Assembly (NCBI GenBank): GCA_905370385.1
Contig: CAJPKN010000018.1
Coordinates: forward strand, 1 to 19,923
Direction of reading: 5' to 3'
From: Stomatobaculum longum
GTDB taxonomy: Bacteria > Bacillota > Clostridia > Lachnospirales > Lachnospiraceae
DNA length: 19,923 bases
Shown here: positions 17,501 to 19,923 of the stretch, in pieces
Layout: each line of letters begins with the position of its first letter
Numbering within the stretch: the first letter of the stretch is position 1
Position numbers and translations under genes: made by a program
The notes under the pieces: generated by a model
Told to the model about the DNA's origin: nothing
The model's database searches: none
Seen by the model: the letters and a program-made list of their open reading frames with translations, nothing else

Positions 17501-18032
17501 CGATGAGAGCGGCAGGGCAGCGCTCACGGACCGTCAACAGGTTATAATCGGCGGCGTGCTCACGAATGTCACGACTAAGATTACGCGAAACAACGATACG
17601 ATGGCCTTTCTCACAGTCGAAGATTTGGTCGGCACGGTTGAGGTGCTGCTCTTCCCGAAGGCCTATGAGCGCTACCGGGAGAAGCTGATCCCGGATGCCA
17701 AGCTCTTTCTCTCCGGCCGTGTTACAATCAGCGATGACGATGTATCCGGCAAGCTGATCTGCGAACGGCTGTCCGTCTTCGGCGCGGGAGAGCGCACGCT
17801 CTGGATCCAGTTTGCGGATGAGACTTCCTATCTCGCGCAGCGAGGCGAGCTCATGCTTCGCCTCGGCAACAGCGAGGGCAAGGACAACGTGAAGGTCTAC
17901 TGCCGCGCAGAGAAAAAAATCATACAGCTCGGGCGGGACTGGCGCGTTTCCGCGGAAGAAAGCCTGCTTGATGAGCTCCGCGCCGTTTTCGGCGCGGAAA
18001 ATGTGAAGACCAGCGTAAAGCAGAGCCTCTGA
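14565..18032 (+). CDS. dnaE: DNA polymerase III alpha subunit (DnaE type)
   Basis: DnaE is a replicative-family DNA polymerase; in low-GC Gram-positives it typically extends RNA primers before handing over to PolC. The 1155 residues carry the N-terminal PHP domain (HLHVH, residues 5-9), catalytic aspartates D398 and D400 (PDIDVDF) and D551 (KMDFLGLRTLT), a helix-hairpin-helix region (about 845-890), and a C-terminal OB fold (about 993-1065, starting VIIGGVLTNV). There is no 3'-5' exonuclease insertion as in PolC. The start is the GTG at 14565 with TTGGAGGT (14552-14559) about five bases upstream; MAFTHLHVHTEYSLLDG is the normal family beginning. It follows a terminator by 34 bases and has no visible promoter of its own. 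Confidence 0.96.
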   Translation: MAFTHLHVHTEYSLLDGSGKIPELIQRAKDLGQTALAVTDHGVMYGVIDFYKAAKAAGIKPILGCEIYVTPGSRFDRDNKKGEARYYHLILLAENNEGYENLTKIVSRGFVDGFYYKPRVDFETLREFSKGIIASSACLAGEVARNLAVNRYEDAKEAALRYRDIFGADNFFLELQDHGLGVQKAVNQQLIQLSQDTGIPLIATNDIHYTNPEDWEAHDLLLCLQTGKKASDEDRMRYEGGQYYLKSEDEMRSLFAAVPEALENTAKIAARCEVEIRFHELKLPAYDVPEGYADAASYLRALSEEGFRARYPEEPAELRARMEEELAVIGRMGYVDYFLIVWDYIHFAKEHGIGVGPGRGSAAGSVVSYCLGITDIDPEKYQLVFERFLNPERVSMPDIDVDFAYERRQEVIDYVGRKYGKERVVQIITFGTLAAKGVVRDVGRVLDLPYARCDQIAKLIPNDLKMTLDKALVQSKELRALYESDESVHHLIDMSKRLEGLPRHASIHAAGVVISKKAAEEYVPLARGADGSITTQFGMNTLEELGLLKMDFLGLRTLTVIQNAAAEAEKRSGKPIDMLGIDFNDPEVMALIGSGNTEGIFQLESAGMKSFMKELKPTTLEDIIAGISLYRPGPMDFIPRYLEGKNHPEEVRYECPQLETILKPTYGCMVYQEQVMQIVRDLAGYTWGRSDLVRRAMSKKKESVMKEERQNFVYGNEAEGIRGCVNNGISETVANHLFDEMMDFANYAFNKSHAACYAYVSFQTAWLKHYYPKEFMAALMTSVIDNSSKIAEYILVCRQMGIPILPPDVNDGKAVFSVSGEGIRFGLSAIRAVGTAVSEEIVRERETGGAFRSLEDFIERLSNKEANRRTLESFVKAGALDSMPGNRRQKLLLIPELLDKKAKQKNAIAGQVSLFDFLGAEARQSLESALPEVDEFRKEDLLAFEKETVGVYLSGHPLDDVRELWEKTVTAKTIDFLADDESGRAALTDRQQVIIGGVLTNVTTKITRNNDTMAFLTVEDLVGTVEVLLFPKAYERYREKLIPDAKLFLSGRVTISDDDVSGKLICERLSVFGAGERTLWIQFADETSYLAQRGELMLRLGNSEGKDNVKVYCRAEKKIIQLGRDWRVSAEESLLDELRAVFGAENVKTSVKQSL

Positions 18033-18034
18033 AA

Positions 18035-18063
18035 TTGTAAAAGCAGGGGGGCTGTGTTATAGT
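18035..18063 (+). promoter_or_regulatory. Promoter of pfkA
   Basis: TTGTAA at 18035-18040 (four of six) is 17 bp from TATAGT at 18058-18063, which has an extended TGT just before it. Predicted start is near 18070, giving a leader of about 63 bases that contains two hairpins. Confidence 0.75.
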
Positions 18064-18081
18064 TTTCACGAGGAAATTCAG

Positions 18082-18105
18082 GCGCACTGCGGAGGCGCAG
18101 CGCGC
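18082..18105 (+). promoter_or_regulatory. Stable hairpin in the pfkA leader
   Basis: CTGCG (18087-18091) pairs with CGCAG (18096-18100) around a GAGG loop. After an A/C mismatch, GCGC (18082-18085) pairs with GCGC (18102-18105). There is no U-run, so it is not a terminator. It could stabilise the mRNA or set the fold of the ribosome-binding site. Confidence 0.5.
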
Positions 18106-18106
18106 A

Positions 18107-18130
18107 CAGGGAACAGTGAGGAGGTTCCTG
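18107..18130 (+). promoter_or_regulatory. Hairpin presenting the pfkA Shine-Dalgarno
   Basis: GGAAC (18110-18114) pairs with GTTCC (18124-18128), with further pairing 18107-18108 to 18129-18130 around a bulged G. The loop AGTGAGGAG holds most of the AGGAGG Shine-Dalgarno (18119-18124), whose last G is paired. It may modulate translation of pfkA. Confidence 0.45.
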
Positions 18131-18132
18131 TT

Positions 18133-19107
18133 ATGGCAAAGAAAATTGAGACCATCGGTGTTTTGACAAGCGGCGGCGATGCCCCCGGTATGAATGCGGC
18201 AATCCGTGCGGTGGTTCGCACGGCCTTGCACCACGGCATGAAGGTAAAGGGCATTATGCGCGGCTATTCCGGCCTGCTCGATGAGGAGTTTATCGACATG
18301 GATGCGCGCAGCGTCGCGGACATCATAAACCGCGGCGGCACCATACTCTACACGGCGCGCTGCATGGAGATGGTGACCGAGGAGGGACAGCGCCAGGCTG
18401 CGGAAATCTGCAAAAGGCACGGCATTGACGGCGTGGTCGTGATCGGCGGCGACGGATCGTTCAAGGGCGCGGGCAAACTCTCGAAGTACGGCATCAACAC
18501 CATAGGTGTCCCCGGAACCATAGATCTCGACATTGCCTGCACCGAGTACACCATAGGCTTCGACACGGCGGTCAACACCGCAATCGACGCGATCGATAAG
18601 GTGCGCGACACCAGCACCTCGCACGAGCGCTGCTCCATCATTGAGGTCATGGGACGCCATGCGGGCTATATTGCGCTCTGGAGCGGCATTGCGACCGGCA
18701 GCGACGCGATTTTGATTCCCGAGCACTACGACGGCAACGAGCAGGAAATCATCAACAACATCATCGACAGCCGGCGGCGCGGCAAGAAGCACTTCATCAT
18801 CATCAACGCGGAGGGCATAGGGCACTCAAGCTCCATGGCAAAGCGCATTGAGGCGGCAACCGGACTCGAGACCCGTGCCACCATACTCGGCTACATGCAG
18901 CGCGGCGGTTCGCCTTCTTGTAAAGATCGCTTCTACGCTTCGATTATGGGTTCCAAGGCTGTGGATTTGCTCGCAGAGGGCAAGTCGAACCGTCTGGTCG
19001 CCTATCAGAACGGCGAGTTCTGCGATTTCGACATTGAAGAGGCGCTCCGCATGCAGAAGGAGATTCCGGAGTATCAGCTGGAACTCTCCGCAAAGCTGAC
19101 GCGCTGA
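18133..19107 (+). CDS. pfkA: ATP-dependent 6-phosphofructokinase
   Basis: PfkA phosphorylates fructose 6-phosphate to fructose 1,6-bisphosphate, the committed step of glycolysis. The 324 residues are of normal bacterial length. Motifs: GGDAPGMN (14-21); GGDGS (105-109), whose glycine after the aspartate fits ATP rather than pyrophosphate as donor; catalytic PGTIDLD with D131 and D133; MGRHAGYIALW; and the effector/substrate region ILGYMQRGGSPSCKDR. In the usual PGTIDND motif the asparagine is leucine here, a change I recall from other Lachnospiraceae enzymes but cannot verify. AGGAGG lies eight bases before the ATG. It is followed closely by a DUF6145-type gene and dusB. The fructose 1,6-bisphosphate it makes is the usual activator of HprK, linking it to the operon upstream. 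Confidence 0.96.
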   Translation: MAKKIETIGVLTSGGDAPGMNAAIRAVVRTALHHGMKVKGIMRGYSGLLDEEFIDMDARSVADIINRGGTILYTARCMEMVTEEGQRQAAEICKRHGIDGVVVIGGDGSFKGAGKLSKYGINTIGVPGTIDLDIACTEYTIGFDTAVNTAIDAIDKVRDTSTSHERCSIIEVMGRHAGYIALWSGIATGSDAILIPEHYDGNEQEIINNIIDSRRRGKKHFIIINAEGIGHSSSMAKRIEAATGLETRATILGYMQRGGSPSCKDRFYASIMGSKAVDLLAEGKSNRLVAYQNGEFCDFDIEEALRMQKEIPEYQLELSAKLTR

Positions 19108-19115
19108 GGAGGTTT

Positions 19116-19454
19116 ATGGCGGAACATACAGCGGAACATACCGTGCTCTGCGGGGCAAATTCCTATGTGCGGAAGTTTTATCTGAATCCCGCATTTCAGA
19201 AGCTCCCCGAGAGCATCAAGCGCGAGCTGCAAATTCTCTGCGTGAGTATCACGGAGGAAGCGGGCGGCGTGCTGACCCTCGAATTTGACAAGGAAGGCAA
19301 TCTCTTGTTTCAGGCAAGCGCCGAGGACAGCGACTATCTCTTCGATGAGATTGCGAGCGGCATGAAGATAGGAAGAGCGCGCTTTGACCATCAGGAGCTC
19401 CTGGAAGAACTGGAACTTTACTATCGCGTTGTCTTTCTGGGGGAGGAAATTTGA
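19116..19454 (+). CDS. DUF6145-type small conserved protein
   Basis: This 112-residue protein is probably cytosolic. It has the pattern I associate with the DUF6145 proteins of Lachnospiraceae: VLCGANSYVRKFYLNPAF, LPESIKRELQILCVSITEEA, GGVLTLEFDKEGNLLF, DYLFDEIASGMKIG, and a C-terminal LLEELELYYRVVF. Function is unknown. GAGGAGG at 19106-19112 overlaps the pfkA stop and is only three bases from the ATG, so translation is likely coupled to pfkA. The stop overlaps the TTG start of dusB by four bases, so the three genes form one operon. Confidence 0.75.
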   Translation: MAEHTAEHTVLCGANSYVRKFYLNPAFQKLPESIKRELQILCVSITEEAGGVLTLEFDKEGNLLFQASAEDSDYLFDEIASGMKIGRARFDHQELLEELELYYRVVFLGEEI

Positions 19455-19923
19455 GAGTCGGAGAACTTGTACTGCCGCACGGGCTCATGCTCGCGCCGAT
19501 GGCAGGGGTCAGCGACCTCCCGTTTCGTCTGCTCTGCCGCGAGCAGGGGGCGGAACTCGCAGTCACCGAGATGGTAAGCGCGAAGGCGCTGCACTATAAA
19601 AATAAGGCGACCGAGGAACTCTTAAAGAGCTGTGAGGCCGATGCGCCGCTTGCGGTGCAGCTCTTCGGCTCGGAGCCGGAAATCTGCGCGGAGGCTGCGG
19701 AGGCACTCTCGGAGCGCCCCGAGTTTGCCCTGATTGACTTTAACATGGGCTGCCCGATGCCGAAGATTGTGAATAACGGCGACGGCTCAAAGCTCATGAC
19801 CAATCCGCCGCTCGCGGCGGAAATCATTGCCGCAATGGCAAAAAAAAGCAAAAAGCCGGTGTGCGTGAAAATGCGCGCCGGCTTTACTGAGGGAGAGAAG
19901 AACGCACCGGAACTCGCAAAGCG
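19451..19923 (+). CDS. dusB: tRNA-dihydrouridine synthase, DusB type (3' end outside window)
   Basis: Dus enzymes reduce uridine to dihydrouridine in tRNA D loops with FMN and NADPH. The first 157 residues are present. They show the FMN-binding start LMLAPMAGVSDLPFRLLC, TEMVSAKAL, VQLFGSEPE, the catalytic-cysteine motif FNMGCPMPKIVNNGDGSKLM, and VCVKMRAGF. The length and order match the N-terminal half of the DusB barrel. The start is the TTG at 19451, overlapping the previous stop, with GGAGG at 19442-19446 four bases upstream; the next ATG (19487) would cut into the conserved opening. The gene continues past the right edge, so the C-terminal helical domain is not seen. Confidence 0.93.
   Translation, partial: MRVGELVLPHGLMLAPMAGVSDLPFRLLCREQGAELAVTEMVSAKALHYKNKATEELLKSCEADAPLAVQLFGSEPEICAEAAEALSERPEFALIDFNMGCPMPKIVNNGDGSKLMTNPPLAAEIIAAMAKKSKKPVCVKMRAGFTEGEKNAPELAK

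Noticed and set aside
18064..18132. T-box or known riboswitch in the pfkA leader
   Set aside because: The leader is too short and lacks the T-box sequence, a specifier loop, or any riboswitch core I recognise.
17920..18825. Open minus-strand frame of 301 codons across the dnaE end and pfkA start
   Set aside because: It is a shadow of two well-supported genes and spans the pfkA promoter and leader.

Overview
The window looks like a chromosomal housekeeping segment from a GC-rich member of the Lachnospiraceae (Clostridia, Bacillota). Three things support this. The gene cluster is uvrC-hprK-murB-whiA-(HPr/Crh)-dnaE-pfkA. DUF1653-, DUF1846- and DUF6145-type proteins, which I associate with this family, are present. 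Ribosome-binding sites are of the strong AGGAGG type, and intrinsic terminators are of the hairpin-plus-T-run type. An oral genus such as Stomatobaculum or Oribacterium is possible, but this is a guess from GC content and gene order. I see no mobile elements, CRISPR arrays or phage genes. No gene-free stretch exceeds about 300 bases once the tRNA is counted.

Layout. 1-60: terminator of an upstream gene. 168-1040: stand-alone radical SAM enzyme, sharing a two-way terminator with a convergent LysR-type regulator (1279-2247, minus). 2365-2444: tRNA-Leu(UAG) with a near-consensus promoter and its own terminator. 2564-3510: two overlapping small lipoprotein genes, whose end overlaps tail-to-tail with a MATE efflux gene (3480-4856, minus). 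5030-7048: ftsH, divergent from the MATE gene. 7113-7272: a short intergenic region with an extended -10 site and a strong terminator, possibly a small RNA. 7272-8744 (minus): DUF1846 protein. 8846-14483: a tightly packed plus-strand operon of DUF1653 protein, uvrC, hprK, murB, whiA and a Crh-like HPr paralogue, with gaps of 0-20 bp or overlaps, ending at a terminator. 14565-18032: dnaE. 18133-19923: pfkA, a DUF6145-type protein and dusB (runs off the end).

How the genes fit together. HprK and the Crh-like protein make a carbon-status pair. The Crh-like protein keeps the regulatory Ser46 but has Asp at position 15 instead of the PTS phosphorylation histidine, so it is predicted to signal and not to transport. 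They are co-transcribed with a cell-wall enzyme (MurB), a division/envelope regulator (WhiA) and a repair nuclease (UvrC), and sit next to replication (dnaE) and glycolysis (pfkA). The genes rapZ and yvcK, usual between murB and whiA in related clusters, are absent here (murB and whiA are 2 bp apart).

Most promoters I can see are extended -10 sites (TGn before TATACT, TATGAT, TACAAT or TATAGT) with poor -35 boxes. The first gene of the uvrC operon appears to start at or one base after its transcription start, so it is probably leaderless. I did not find a convincingly novel system. The best leads are the Crh-like protein with its HprK partner, the leaderless operon head, the structured pfkA leader, and the 7.2 kb possible small RNA.
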